Assembly (NCBI GenBank): GCA_024232355.1
Contig: JAAEPW010000967.1
Span: 62,001 to 126,000 of the forward strand
Direction of reading: 5' to 3'
Source: Chloroflexota bacterium
Lineage (GTDB): Bacteria > Chloroflexota > Anaerolineae > B4-G1
DNA: 64,000 bases
Shown: piece by piece, positions 42,631-51,227 of the stretch
How positions within the stretch are numbered: position 1 is the first letter of the stretch
Layout: every line of letters starts with the position of its first letter
Made by a program: the position numbers and the translations under genes
Notes under the pieces: model-generated
Told to the model about the DNA's origin: nothing
What the model saw: the letters and a program-made list of their open reading frames with translations, nothing else
Database searches by the model: none

Positions 42631-43713
42631 CTATTCAGACTTGTTGGTGGTTAACTTTTCAATGACCAGAGCACCCATCTCCTCGGTTCCGACGAGGGTA
42701 GTACCTGGCTCGTGTAAATCCTGGGTACGGTAACCGGCTGTCAGCACGTTCTCGACCGCGCCTTCGACAGCCTGGGCCTCGTCCTCCAACTCTAACGAGT
42801 GGCGCAGCAGCATCGCCACGCTCAGAATGGTGGCCAACGGATTGGCGATGCCTTGCCCCACAATGTCGGGGGCACTGCCGTGGATCGGCTCGTAGACGCC
42901 GTTCCGCTCCTCGCCCAACGAGGCCGAGGGCAGCATACCCATCGAGCCCGCCAACATTGAGGCTTCGTCGGTCAGGATATCGCCAAACATGTTGGCCGTC
43001 AGGATCACGTCAAAATCGGCGGGACAGCGGAGCAGGTGCATAGCGGCCGCGTCGATCAGCATGGTCTCTAGCGTCACGTCGGGGTATTTTGCCGCCACCT
43101 CGGCCACCACTCGCCGCCAAAGACGAGAACAAGCCAACACATTGGCCTTGTCGACCATAGTGACCTTGCCACGGCGCTGACCCGCCAACTCGAATGCCAT
43201 ACGGGCGATGCGGCGTACCTCGCTGGCGGTGTAGACCATCGTGTCATAGGCGGTCAGGCCGTCTCCTTGTGCCTCTTGCCGCTCGCCAAAGTAGATACCG
43301 CCGGTGAGTTCCCGCACCACCAACAGATCGACGCCTTCCAAACGCTCCGGGCGCAGCGGGGAGGCGTTCTGCAACATTGGGAACACCTGCACAGGGCGCA
43401 GGTTAGCGTAGAGTCCCAGCCCTTTCCGAAGGCCCAGCAACCCTTGTTCCGGGCGCACCTTGGCCGTCGGATCAGACCATTTGGGGCCACCAACCGCACC
43501 CAACAGAACCGCGTCGGCTTGTTTGCAGGCATCCAGCGTTGCTTGGGGCAGCGGCTCGCCGGTCGCGTCCATAGCGCTCCCGCCAATCAGTACGTTCTCG
43601 AATGTGAATTGGTGCTCGTATTTCTTAGCGATGGTTTGCAAGACCTTGACGCCCTCAGCAACGACTTCCACGCCGATACCGTCTCCGGGCATTGTGACGA
43701 TTTTTGCTTTCAT
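42631..43713 (-). CDS. leuB: 3-Isopropylmalate dehydrogenase
   Basis: 360 residues from ATG 43713 with AAAGGAG upstream. [49 protein letters not shown], the catalytic [15 protein letters not shown] and [20 protein letters not shown], then [20 protein letters not shown], define LeuB. It oxidises 3-isopropylmalate, and can act on 3-methylmalate in the citramalate route to isoleucine, consistent with cimA in the cluster. Confidence 0.96.
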   Translation of the reverse strand: MKAKIVTMPGDGIGVEVVAEGVKVLQTIAKKYEHQFTFENVLIGGSAMDATGEPLPQATLDACKQADAVLLGAVGGPKWSDPTAKVRPEQGLLGLRKGLGLYANLRPVQVFPMLQNASPLRPERLEGVDLLVVRELTGGIYFGERQEAQGDGLTAYDTMVYTASEVRRIARMAFELAGQRRGKVTMVDKANVLACSRLWRRVVAEVAAKYPDVTLETMLIDAAAMHLLRCPADFDVILTANMFGDILTDEASMLAGSMGMLPSASLGEERNGVYEPIHGSAPDIVGQGIANPLATILSVAMLLRHSLELEDEAQAVEGAVENVLTAGYRTQDLHEPGTTLVGTEEMGALVIEKLTTNKSE

Positions 43714-43743
43714 GAATTCTCCTTTGGTTTTTTTCATCGGTCA

Positions 43744-43862
43744 GACCGGCGATAAAGTCACCGGTCTACAGAACAGCGCCCCGTCAACGGGGCTAGACGG
43801 TGTGCGCTACCAGCCGGATTGATCCGGCGCCGCTCTATAGCCGGGCGAATTCATCGCCCGGC
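43744..43862. repeat. Four-hairpin intergenic repeat array
   Basis: Four successive hairpins: GACCGGCGATAAAGTCACCGGTC region (43744-43766), GCCCCG-TCAA-CGGGGC (43778-43793), GCCGGAT-TG-ATCCGGC (43813-43828), and GCCGGGCGA-ATTCA-TCGCCCGGC (43840-43862). Each loop differs but the design repeats. The block fills the gap before leuB. CTACCAG between hairpins recurs in the repeat at 50855-50920. Confidence 0.7.
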
Positions 43863-43888
43863 GGTCTTAGCTTGACGCACTCACTCAC

Positions 43889-44566
43889 TTACCCAGCGCT
43901 AAACACCTCCAACGAAATCACCTCAGCCTCCGGCGCGATGATCTCGACGTTGGCCCGAATATTCTCCAAATGCTGGCGTACCGCCTGCTCCCCGATGCCA
44001 GCGGGCGCATAGGTCGAAAAGAACACCTGGCGAGTTTCAGACGTGATCCGGGTACGCCGGTCTGTGCCATAGATGATGCTGGATATAACGGCTTGCGCGT
44101 CGGTGATAATCATATCGCCCGGTTTCAACACTTGCTCCTGGCCGTTGATCCGGGTAAAACGCTCGCTGCCATCCGACACGTCGAGTTTGAGGGGCATCTG
44201 TATTTTTTCCAAGTCATGGCCCGCTGTCAGAAGCAGGTCATCCAGTTCGGCCATAAACATCGCCTCGACCAGCCCGGCTACGCGGGGAATCGGTTTGCCC
44301 TTGATGGCGATGGACTCGAGTTGCAGCAGCACGTGATAGGTCTTTTTAAAGCGCTTGTAATAGGCAATGTACGCCTGGATTGTCGGCAGGGCCTTGAGCA
44401 TGGCCTTGTCTGCACCGGCAAAACGGGATCGTAGCTGCTCCTCTATTTCGGCTTTGCGAGTGTCCAGAGCTGGGTGGTGGTCTGGATTGACGACATCGCG
44501 CATCGCGAGTATCCCGACCACGGCTCTGGGATAGGCGGTCTTCCATTTTTCTGATACGGTAATCAT
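43889..44566 (-). CDS. B3/B4-domain protein (phenylalanyl-tRNA synthetase beta-like)
   Basis: 225 residues from ATG 44566 (AAGGAG upstream). Sequence such as YYKRFKKTYHVLLQLESIA, IPRVAGLVEAMFMAELDDLL and TAGHDLEKIQ matches stand-alone B3/B4 proteins, which share the fold used by PheRS beta. Some are thought to edit or deacylate tRNA; the activity here is unknown. It sits between the methyltransferase and leuB, separated from each by repeat-bearing gaps, so it may be an insertion in the cluster. Confidence 0.8.
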   Translation of the reverse strand: MITVSEKWKTAYPRAVVGILAMRDVVNPDHHPALDTRKAEIEEQLRSRFAGADKAMLKALPTIQAYIAYYKRFKKTYHVLLQLESIAIKGKPIPRVAGLVEAMFMAELDDLLLTAGHDLEKIQMPLKLDVSDGSERFTRINGQEQVLKPGDMIITDAQAVISSIIYGTDRRTRITSETRQVFFSTYAPAGIGEQAVRQHLENIRANVEIIAPEAEVISLEVFSAG

Positions 44567-44611
44567 CTCGTGTTCGGTCTCCTTAACCAACTAGCACTTT
44601 TTTGTTTTGGA

Positions 44612-44683
44612 CACGGATTTCACGGGTTCACACGGATATATTGGGTGGGGCGGCAAAATCCATGAAATCTGTGTTGATCCGTG
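44612..44683. repeat. Intergenic inverted repeat CACGGAT...ATCCGTG
   Basis: CACGGATTTCACGGGTTCAC ... on the left has an imperfect inverse copy (ATCCATGAAATCTGTGTTGATCCGTG-like) on the right, around a loop centred near 44648. A related element with AATTCGTG words is at 52843-52915. Both are in gaps of the branched-chain cluster. Confidence 0.6.
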
Positions 44684-44703
44684 ACCCACTCAGTTTGTGT
44701 GGG

Positions 44704-45444
44704 TCATTTGTGTGCGACAGCTACCAGCCTTTTGGCTTTGTGGTCGTAGGGAGCGCCCTCCATATCGCCGTAGACGTCCACAGCGCTGAATCCACACTCT
44801 TTCAACATGGTGGTCAGTTCAACCGCTGAATAAATCCAGTGAGAGACCTTGAATTCATGCCGTCCCTGCTCATCTATTTTGATCCACCGGTTTTCCATCC
44901 AGCTCCAATTTTTGCTGACCTTGCGTTCTTCCAAAAAGATGACGCCGTCCTGCTCGTGCCAATCTCGTTCGCCAAAGATGCGCGCCAGGATTTCCTTCCC
45001 CATCATTTCAATGATGAGCGTCCCCTGGCTCTTGAGGGATCGACAGGCGTTGACGAGCACCTGTCGGTTCTCATCTGGCTCCTCAAAGTAGCCAAAAGAC
45101 GTAAACATCATGAGGACACTGTCAAAATTGTCGGGCCTGCAAAAGTGCCTCATATCGCCCTGTACGAACTCGACATCCAGCCCCTCGCTTTCGGCCTGCT
45201 GGAGAGCTTGCTCAAGATAGGCGGCGGTCCGGTCTACGCCTGTGACGCGGAAACCACGGCGGGTCAATTCCAAAGAATGCCTCCCGGGGCCGCAGCACAG
45301 GTCAAGAATCGCGCTCTCAGGGGCAATATCTAGCAGAGAGGTCACCTGGTCCACTTCAGCCGGTGTCGCTTCCCAGCGATCATCACCGAACATAAAAGGG
45401 GCCATCGTTTCCCAGAAAGCATCATTATCGTGCCAGGTTCTCAT
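44704..45444 (-). CDS. Class I SAM-dependent methyltransferase
   Basis: 246 residues; GGAG precedes ATG 45444. Motif I ILDLCCGPGRHSLEL, then GVDRTAAYL, FVQGDMRHFC and MMFTSFGYFEE are the usual SAM-binding strands. The C-terminal half (WSWMENRWIKIDEQGRHEF) probably forms the substrate lid. Substrate unknown. It begins 4 bases after the GNAT gene, at the tail of the long ilv-leu unit. Confidence 0.85.
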   Translation of the reverse strand: MRTWHDNDAFWETMAPFMFGDDRWEATPAEVDQVTSLLDIAPESAILDLCCGPGRHSLELTRRGFRVTGVDRTAAYLEQALQQAESEGLDVEFVQGDMRHFCRPDNFDSVLMMFTSFGYFEEPDENRQVLVNACRSLKSQGTLIIEMMGKEILARIFGERDWHEQDGVIFLEERKVSKNWSWMENRWIKIDEQGRHEFKVSHWIYSAVELTTMLKECGFSAVDVYGDMEGAPYDHKAKRLVAVAHK

Positions 45445-45448
45445 TGGT

Positions 45449-45955
45449 TCAGTCTCCTAATTCCAAATCGTATCGTTGCTCAGTCAAAGTGACTCCCCAG
45501 ATTTCGTGCGTTTTCTCCTCCGTCAGGCGAAATCCTGCCGACTGGTAAAGCTTGGCGGCTGCATTCAGTGCGCTCACCGTCCACAAAAAGACTGACGAGT
45601 AGCCACAGTCCCGGCAGAATTGCACAGCCTCTTGCACCAAAGCCTTTCCCATACCGTGTCCGCGCGTATCGGGATGAAGCAACAACCAACGAAATTGGGC
45701 TTGCTCTTTCGAGAATTTCACAATAGCCACCGAGCCGACGATCTGCCCATCTTTTTCGACGATCCAGAGTCGCTCCCGGTCTGTGCGCGACTTGCAAAAC
45801 TCAGCCATCGGCCCGGCCACATAAGGCTCAAAGGTCGCGTCAAAGCCATACTCTTGGGCGTACAAAATGCCGTGCAGATATATCAGGTAGCCAATGTCGC
45901 CTGGTCTCAGATCGTGCCGTATTGTTATTGATGAGGGCTGTTTCTTGAGGTTCAT
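45449..45955 (-). CDS. GNAT-family N-acetyltransferase
   Basis: 168 residues. Acetyl-CoA site HPDTRGHGMGKALVQEAVQF (R/Q-x-x-G-x-G/A form), preceded by the QFRWLLL beta strand and followed by LWTVSALNAAAKLYQSAGF. Its ATG overlaps the asparaginase-like stop by four bases. Substrate unknown. Confidence 0.88.
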   Translation of the reverse strand: MNLKKQPSSITIRHDLRPGDIGYLIYLHGILYAQEYGFDATFEPYVAGPMAEFCKSRTDRERLWIVEKDGQIVGSVAIVKFSKEQAQFRWLLLHPDTRGHGMGKALVQEAVQFCRDCGYSSVFLWTVSALNAAAKLYQSAGFRLTEEKTHEIWGVTLTEQRYDLELGD

Positions 45956-46434
45956 AGTGGCTCAAAGCGCCCCGCAGCGCGATTTTTCCTGACCTCGCGC
46001 GGATCGTAAATCCGACCGTTCATCGCAATATAGACGCCAGGCTCCAAACACTGGACAGCCCCCACCGCGCACCCGACGTTAAAGACCGCATCGCTGGTCT
46101 TGAAACCGGCAGGCTCCATCGCGCCGGTGATAACGATGACCTTGCCCTCGATGCCCAATAGTTCCTTGGCCGTCTCGACCATTGTGTCGGTGCCATGTGT
46201 TATCAGGATGCGGTCATACGGATCGTTATCAACGGCATCGCGGAGCAGTACACGATCCTGATCGGTCATGTCCAGGCTGTCTTTGCGGATCAGGGCCGTA
46301 ATCTCGTATTCAATGTTCAGGGGCAGGTTGGCGAAAATATCCCGAATGCTGGGGCCACCGATCTGGTACTGGCTGAGTTTATCAAAATAGACCTTGTCAA
46401 TGGTTCCACCAACGGAAAATAATTTGATCTTCAT
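45952..46434 (-). CDS. Short asparaginase-domain protein
   Basis: 160 residues from ATG 46434. It has the asparaginase nucleophile loop FSVGGTIDKVYFDKLS and the second catalytic loop ITHGTDTMVETAKEL, then VIVITGAMEPAGFKTSDAVF. Length is about half that of normal L-asparaginases, keeping only the N-terminal catalytic domain and ending in a basic DPREVRKNRAAGRFEPL. Such short proteins exist as a family; the activity is uncertain. It is coupled to the GNAT gene downstream. Confidence 0.8.
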   Translation of the reverse strand: MKIKLFSVGGTIDKVYFDKLSQYQIGGPSIRDIFANLPLNIEYEITALIRKDSLDMTDQDRVLLRDAVDNDPYDRILITHGTDTMVETAKELLGIEGKVIVITGAMEPAGFKTSDAVFNVGCAVGAVQCLEPGVYIAMNGRIYDPREVRKNRAAGRFEPL

Positions 46435-46447
46435 CGCTTTCCCCTTC

Positions 46448-47398
46448 CTACAAACAGCGTCGCAGTTTTTCTGGCGACATGTTCCCACCACTGAGGATGA
46501 GAGCGATGGTCTTGCCCTTGATACGCTCCTTGACCTGCAACGCTCCCGCCAGCGGGGCCGCCCCCGCCAGTTCCGCCAACGTCTTGGCCTTTTCCAGATA
46601 GAGGCGTACCGCCTGTCGCATATCGTCTTCTTTCACCAATAAAAAGTCGTCCAAGTGTTGCCACAAGATCTGTTGGGGCAGCATAAAGGGGGCGCGAGTC
46701 GCCAGCCCTTCGGCCTCAGTCTCCATTTGGGCCGTGGTGTGCTGCCGATTCTTCCAGGTCAGATAGGCAGCGGGGGCTGCGGCCGCCTGCGCACCGATCA
46801 CCTGAATGTCAGGATTGATCGTCTTCGCCGCCAGGCAAGCGCCAGCGGCACCACTGCCGCCGCCAATCGGCACAAAGATCATCTCTACGTCTGGCTGTTG
46901 TTCTAGAATCTCGAGCGTATGTGTGCCGACACCGGCGATCAAGTATGGTTCGTCGCCGGACGAAATGTAACGCAACTCTTGCTCTCGCGCCATTTGCTCG
47001 CAGCGAGCTTTTGCCGCGTCAAAATCCTGGCCGTGAAAGACGACCTTGGCTCCAAGGCTCTCCATTGCCTCCACTTTGACCGGGTTGGCTCCCTCTGGCG
47101 CGACGATGATGGCACGCACGCCAAAGAGCCGGGCAGCATAGGCGATGGATTGGCCGTGATTGCCGGTCGAGGCGGTGATGACGCCCCGCTCCCGCTCGGC
47201 ATCCGTCAACCGTGAGACAAGATTGATACCACCCCGCACCTTGAACGCACCGACGGGTTGATAGTTTTCGTGCTTGACATAGACGCACGCGTCCAACAAC
47301 CGGTCCAAAGTTGGGTAATGATACAAGGGTGTTGGGGACAGATACTTGCTGATGACGCGCCGGGCATCCAGCACATCCAAAAATGTGGGTAACTCCAT
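46448..47398 (-). CDS. Threonine dehydratase-type PLP enzyme without ACT domain
   Basis: 316 residues from ATG 47398 (AAGGAG upstream). PLP-lysine motif VGAFKVRGGINLVS, ASTGNHGQSIAYAARLFG, and the glycine-rich phosphate loop VPIGGGSGAAGACLA identify the serine/threonine dehydratase fold. The regulatory ACT domain of biosynthetic IlvA is absent. It could supply 2-oxobutanoate for isoleucine, or act as a serine/threonine dehydratase or racemase. cimA just upstream gives a second route to the same intermediate. Confidence 0.85.
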   Translation of the reverse strand: MELPTFLDVLDARRVISKYLSPTPLYHYPTLDRLLDACVYVKHENYQPVGAFKVRGGINLVSRLTDAERERGVITASTGNHGQSIAYAARLFGVRAIIVAPEGANPVKVEAMESLGAKVVFHGQDFDAAKARCEQMAREQELRYISSGDEPYLIAGVGTHTLEILEQQPDVEMIFVPIGGGSGAAGACLAAKTINPDIQVIGAQAAAAPAAYLTWKNRQHTTAQMETEAEGLATRAPFMLPQQILWQHLDDFLLVKEDDMRQAVRLYLEKAKTLAELAGAAPLAGALQVKERIKGKTIALILSGGNMSPEKLRRCL

Positions 47399-47430
47399 GG
47401 GCTGCTCCTTAGGTAAGATTATGTGTTCGA

Positions 47431-48999
47431 CTATCCTGCTGTCGTCAGCCCATATTCTACCGCATCTGCCAAAGCAAGCCAACTTGCCTCGATGATGTTG
47501 GCCGAGGCACCCACTGTGCTCCAACGCCGGACCTCGTTCTGCATGTCGATCAGCACACGAGTGGTCGCCGCCGTCCCGTGGTCTCCGTCCAGGATGTGTA
47601 CCTTGTAATCGGCCAGGTCAAACTCGGCCAGATGGGGGTACGTCGGCAGCAATGCCTTGCGCAGAGCCGCGTCCAGAGCATTGACCGGCCCATTGCCCTC
47701 TGCAACCATGTGAAAGATCTGATCGTCCACGCGAAGCTTGACGGTTGCCTCAGCAAAAAGCCCGCGCCCTTCCCGGTGTTCGACGACGACCATAAAGTCG
47801 AGCATCTCAAAGGGAGAACGATACTCCGGTTGGGAGCGGTGCAACAACAACTCTACCGACGCCTCGGCCCCCTCGAACGTAAATCCCTGATGCTCCAATT
47901 GCTTGATTGTCTGAAGCACCCCCGGCAGATCATCGATCTCGTCGAGCTTGATGCCCACTTCTTCGGCTTTGCTCAACAAATTTCCCCGGCCCGAAAGTTC
48001 CGAGACGAGGACACGCGACTTGTTACCCACGAGAACGGGGTCAATATGCTGATAGCTCTCCATATTGCGCCGCATCGCAGCCACGTGAATGCCACCCTTG
48101 TGGGCAAAGGCGCTCCGGCCCACATAAGCTGCCTGACGATAGAGCGACTGATTCGCAGTAGAAGCCACCGTCCGAGCAACCCGCGTCAGGTTAACTAACT
48201 GGCCCAAAGGCAGCGTCGCCATCCCCATCTTTAACTCTAGGTTGGGGATCACGGTGCAGAGATTGGCGTTGCCACATCGCTCGCCGTAACCGTTGACGGT
48301 CCCTTGAACGTGGACGCCCCCCGCTCGAATAGCCGCCAGGCTGTTCGCTACAGCTATTCCCCCGTCGTTGTGAGCATGGATGCCCAAAGGTACACTGGGA
48401 AAAGTTGACTGAACGTCTCCCACAACAGTCTCAATCTCCCATGGCATAGATCCGCCGTTGGTATCACACAGCACCAAGACATCCGCGCTCCCTTCGACTG
48501 CGGCCCGAAGCGTGGAGATGGTATAGTCGGGATCGGCCTTGTAACCGTCGAAAAAGTGCTCAGCGTCATAGATCACCTCTCGCCCCTGCTCCTTCAAGTA
48601 CGCGATGCTCTCTCGAATGATGCGCAGGTTTTCCTCCGGTGTGGTGCGCAGAACGTCACGCACGTGAAGCGTCCAGCTTTTGCCCACGACGGTGACCACT
48701 GGCGTCTCCGCCTCCAGTAGGGCCTGGATATTGGCATCATCCTGGGGCTGATTACCGACTCGGCACGTACTGCCAAAAGCCGCGACCTGGATTTGCTCCA
48801 GGTCCAGTTCCCGCACCCGCTGAAAGTATTCGACGTCTTTGGGATTGGAGCCCGGCCAGCCGCCCTCAACGTAATGCATACCCAGCTTGTCCAGTAGATG
48901 GGTGATCTTGAGCTTGTCATCTACCGATAGGGATATGCCCTCACCCTGTGTTCCATCACGCAACGTAGTGTCATAGAGTAAAACTTGTGGCTTTGTCAT
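47431..48999 (-). CDS. cimA: Citramalate synthase
   Basis: 522 residues from ATG 48999 (AAGGCGGA upstream); the frame is open 76 codons further. LLYDTTLRDGTQGEGISLSV is the metal-binding start of the HMGL-like barrel, with YVEGGWPGSNPKD in place of the LeuA-style AGFP, plus GIHAHNDGGIAVANSLAAI and GTVNGYGERCGNANL. The C-terminal LeuA-type dimer/regulatory domain (about 395-515) is present. The VEGGWPGSNPKD segment marks the citramalate synthase subgroup, which condenses pyruvate and acetyl-CoA to start isoleucine synthesis. Confidence 0.9.
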   Translation of the reverse strand: MTKPQVLLYDTTLRDGTQGEGISLSVDDKLKITHLLDKLGMHYVEGGWPGSNPKDVEYFQRVRELDLEQIQVAAFGSTCRVGNQPQDDANIQALLEAETPVVTVVGKSWTLHVRDVLRTTPEENLRIIRESIAYLKEQGREVIYDAEHFFDGYKADPDYTISTLRAAVEGSADVLVLCDTNGGSMPWEIETVVGDVQSTFPSVPLGIHAHNDGGIAVANSLAAIRAGGVHVQGTVNGYGERCGNANLCTVIPNLELKMGMATLPLGQLVNLTRVARTVASTANQSLYRQAAYVGRSAFAHKGGIHVAAMRRNMESYQHIDPVLVGNKSRVLVSELSGRGNLLSKAEEVGIKLDEIDDLPGVLQTIKQLEHQGFTFEGAEASVELLLHRSQPEYRSPFEMLDFMVVVEHREGRGLFAEATVKLRVDDQIFHMVAEGNGPVNALDAALRKALLPTYPHLAEFDLADYKVHILDGDHGTAATTRVLIDMQNEVRRWSTVGASANIIEASWLALADAVEYGLTTAG

Positions 49000-49046
49000 C
49001 GTATCCGCCTTATGTTTGTTACCGTAACGCGCTATGGAAAGCGCGG

Positions 49047-49538
49047 CTACTTGAGTCGCTTCCGTGTATAGGGTACCAATCCGCCAGCTTGGATGATCCT
49101 CATAATAAAATCCGGGAACGGGGGCGTTTGAAAAGTGCCTCCAGTGCGCTCGTTGACGACGGTACCGGCTTGCAGATCCACAGTCAAACGATCGCCTTTC
49201 TCTGCCTCTGCCACCGCCTCCGGGCATTCCAGGATAAGCAAACCGACGTTGATGGCATTCCGGTAAAAGATGCGGGCAAAGTTATTGGCGATGACGCATG
49301 AGACGCCCGCCCCCTTGATTGCCAGCGGCGCGTGCTCCCTCGACGACCCGCAGCCAAAGTTCTCCCCTGCTACGATAATGTCCCCCGCCTGCACCGCACC
49401 GGCGAATTCGGTGTCTATGTCTTCCATACAGTGACGGGCCAGTTCCTCTGGCGTCGAGACGTTCAGATAGCGGGCCGGGATGATGGCATCGGTGTCTACG
49501 TTGTCTCCGTACGTCCATGTTGTGCCGTTGAATTTCAT
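49047..49538 (-). CDS. leuD: 3-Isopropylmalate dehydratase small subunit
   Basis: 163 residues; GGAGGAGGT precedes ATG 49538. [37 protein letters not shown] and [14 protein letters not shown] are LeuD signatures of the short bacterial/archaeal type. It forms the swivel half of isopropylmalate isomerase with LeuC, whose stop overlaps its start (ATGA). Confidence 0.96.
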   Translation of the reverse strand: MKFNGTTWTYGDNVDTDAIIPARYLNVSTPEELARHCMEDIDTEFAGAVQAGDIIVAGENFGCGSSREHAPLAIKGAGVSCVIANNFARIFYRNAINVGLLILECPEAVAEAEKGDRLTVDLQAGTVVNERTGGTFQTPPFPDFIMRIIQAGGLVPYTRKRLK

Positions 49539-50839
49539 TGCAATACCTCCTCCGGCGCGGCGATGTGTCCGACCACCGCCGATGCCGCCGCGACGGCTGG
49601 CCCAGCGAGATAGACCTCGCTCTCAGGATGGCCCATACGCCCGCGAAAGTTACGGTTGGTGGTGCTCACCGCTCGCTCGCCAGCAGCCAACACGCCCATG
49701 TGACCGCCCAGGCAAGGGCCGCAGGTCGGCGTGCTGACCGCGGCGCCCGCTTCGACGAACGTCTCTACCAGCCCCTCGCGCAGTGCGTCCAAGTAGACCT
49801 GCTGTGTGCCGGGGATGACGATACAACGCACATCAGGATGGACCCGGCGACCGCGCAACAGTTCGGCGGCGACGCGCAGGTCTTCCAGTCGTCCGTTGGT
49901 GCAAGAACCGATGACGGCCTGATCGACGCGCACGTCGCTGGCCCCGCTCACGGGTTTGGCATTCTCCGGCAAATGAGGGAACGCCACCTGCGGCTCGATC
50001 TGGCTAGCGTCGATTTCGATGACGTCGGCATAGGTCGCGTCGGCGTCGGCCTGGTATGTTTGATAGGAATGCGACACGCGACCATCTACATAGGCGCGAG
50101 TGGCGTCATCCACATCGAAAAGCCCCGCTTTACCGCCAGCCTCGATCGCCATATTCGCCATCGTGAACCGCCCAGCCATAGACAGGTTATCCACCGCCGG
50201 TCCAGCGAACTCGATGACCTTGTAGCGCGCGCCGCTAACGCCGATTTGCCCAATAGTGTAAAGGATCAGGTCCTTGCCGCCGACCCACGGCTGCAACTCG
50301 CCGTGATAGACGACGCGAATCGTCTCTGGCACGCGCAGCCACACGCACCCCGTAGCCATCGCTACGGCGATATCGGTGCTACCCATACCGGTGGCAAAGG
50401 CCCCCAGCGCGCCGTAGGTGCAGGTGTGCGAATCGGCACCCACGACGATGTCACCCGGTGCTACAAGGCCCTGCTCCGGCAGTAGTACGTGCTCAATACC
50501 CATACAGCCCACATCAAAGTGGTGAGATATCCCCTGCGCTCGCGCAAACTGGCGCATCGAAAGGCACTGCTCGGCGGACTTGATGTCCTTGTTCGGCGCA
50601 AAATGATCGGCCACCAACACGATCCGGTCGGGGTCGAATACCTTGGGCGGTGCGCCCACATTGCCCAATTTCTCAAACTCACGGATAGAGATGGGCGCGG
50701 TAATGTCATTGGCCAACACCACGTCCACCGCCACCTCGACCAGGTCGCCCGGCCACACCTCGCCGTGATCGGCAGGTGTGTTTCCGTCCTCAATTATCAG
50801 ATGGGCCGCGATGATTTTTTCTGCTTGTGTATGTCCCAT
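49535..50839 (-). CDS. leuC: 3-Isopropylmalate dehydratase large subunit
   Basis: 434 residues from ATG 50839 (GGAGTG upstream). DHFAPNKDIKSAEQC, VGADSHTCTYGALGAFATG, GSCTNGRLEDLRVAAELL and TPTCGPCLGGHMGVLA carry the three aconitase-type cluster cysteines. With LeuD it isomerises isopropylmalate and also citramalate-derived acids. The 144-bp gap upstream holds a hairpin repeat. Confidence 0.96.
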   Translation of the reverse strand: MGHTQAEKIIAAHLIIEDGNTPADHGEVWPGDLVEVAVDVVLANDITAPISIREFEKLGNVGAPPKVFDPDRIVLVADHFAPNKDIKSAEQCLSMRQFARAQGISHHFDVGCMGIEHVLLPEQGLVAPGDIVVGADSHTCTYGALGAFATGMGSTDIAVAMATGCVWLRVPETIRVVYHGELQPWVGGKDLILYTIGQIGVSGARYKVIEFAGPAVDNLSMAGRFTMANMAIEAGGKAGLFDVDDATRAYVDGRVSHSYQTYQADADATYADVIEIDASQIEPQVAFPHLPENAKPVSGASDVRVDQAVIGSCTNGRLEDLRVAAELLRGRRVHPDVRCIVIPGTQQVYLDALREGLVETFVEAGAAVSTPTCGPCLGGHMGVLAAGERAVSTTNRNFRGRMGHPESEVYLAGPAVAAASAVVGHIAAPEEVLQ

Positions 50840-50854
50840 AGATTTATCACTCCA

Positions 50855-50920
50855 GCCGGACACAGTCCGGCAGCTACCAGCGTGAACATCCACAAGGACC
50901 ATAGACATGTCCTACGCTGG
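50855..50920. repeat. Hairpin repeat upstream of leuC
   Basis: GCCGGAC-ACA-GTCCGGC (50855-50871) is followed by CTACCAG and a nested hairpin with outer arms CCAGCGT / ACGCTGG (50877-50920) and inner AGGAC...GTCCT. The hairpin-CTACCAG-hairpin order resembles the array at 43744-43862. Confidence 0.6.
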
Positions 50921-50983
50921 GCCAAAGGAAATTCCTCCAGTATTAAATTACACTTCAAGTCAGAGTTAGCTGTTCTTGTTTCG

Positions 50984-51187
50984 TTATTTCTTAGTCTTGG
51001 GCAGGGCAGAACCATCCCACTTCATCGCCCATCCCTGAGGCTCTGTGAATTTTTTGCGCGCCCCAGTGCGACTTTCCTGCACACGCTGCTCCGCCAACTG
51101 AGCTTCCATTTCCTCGAATACCCAGTTCATCGCCCATCCACGGGGCTTGGGAAACTTGTTTCGCTGACTACGGTTCGGTGTATCCAT
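50984..51187 (-). CDS. Small duplicated-motif protein within the leu operon
   Basis: 67 residues from ATG 51187, with GGGAGG at 51194-51199 well placed. Two copies of one motif: KFPKPRGWAMNW near the start and KFTEPQGWAMKWDG near the end, joined by a charged helix (EEMEAQLAEQRVQESRTGAR). It lies between leuA (40 bp away) and leuC on the same strand. It contains one Leu, no Ile and few Val codons, so it is not an attenuator peptide. The product is highly polar with no membrane segment. I do not recognise the family. Confidence 0.7.
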   Translation of the reverse strand: MDTPNRSQRNKFPKPRGWAMNWVFEEMEAQLAEQRVQESRTGARKKFTEPQGWAMKWDGSALPKTKK

Positions 51188-51227
51188 CACTATCCTCCCT
51201 CATCTACTTGTTTACTTGCAAACTTGC

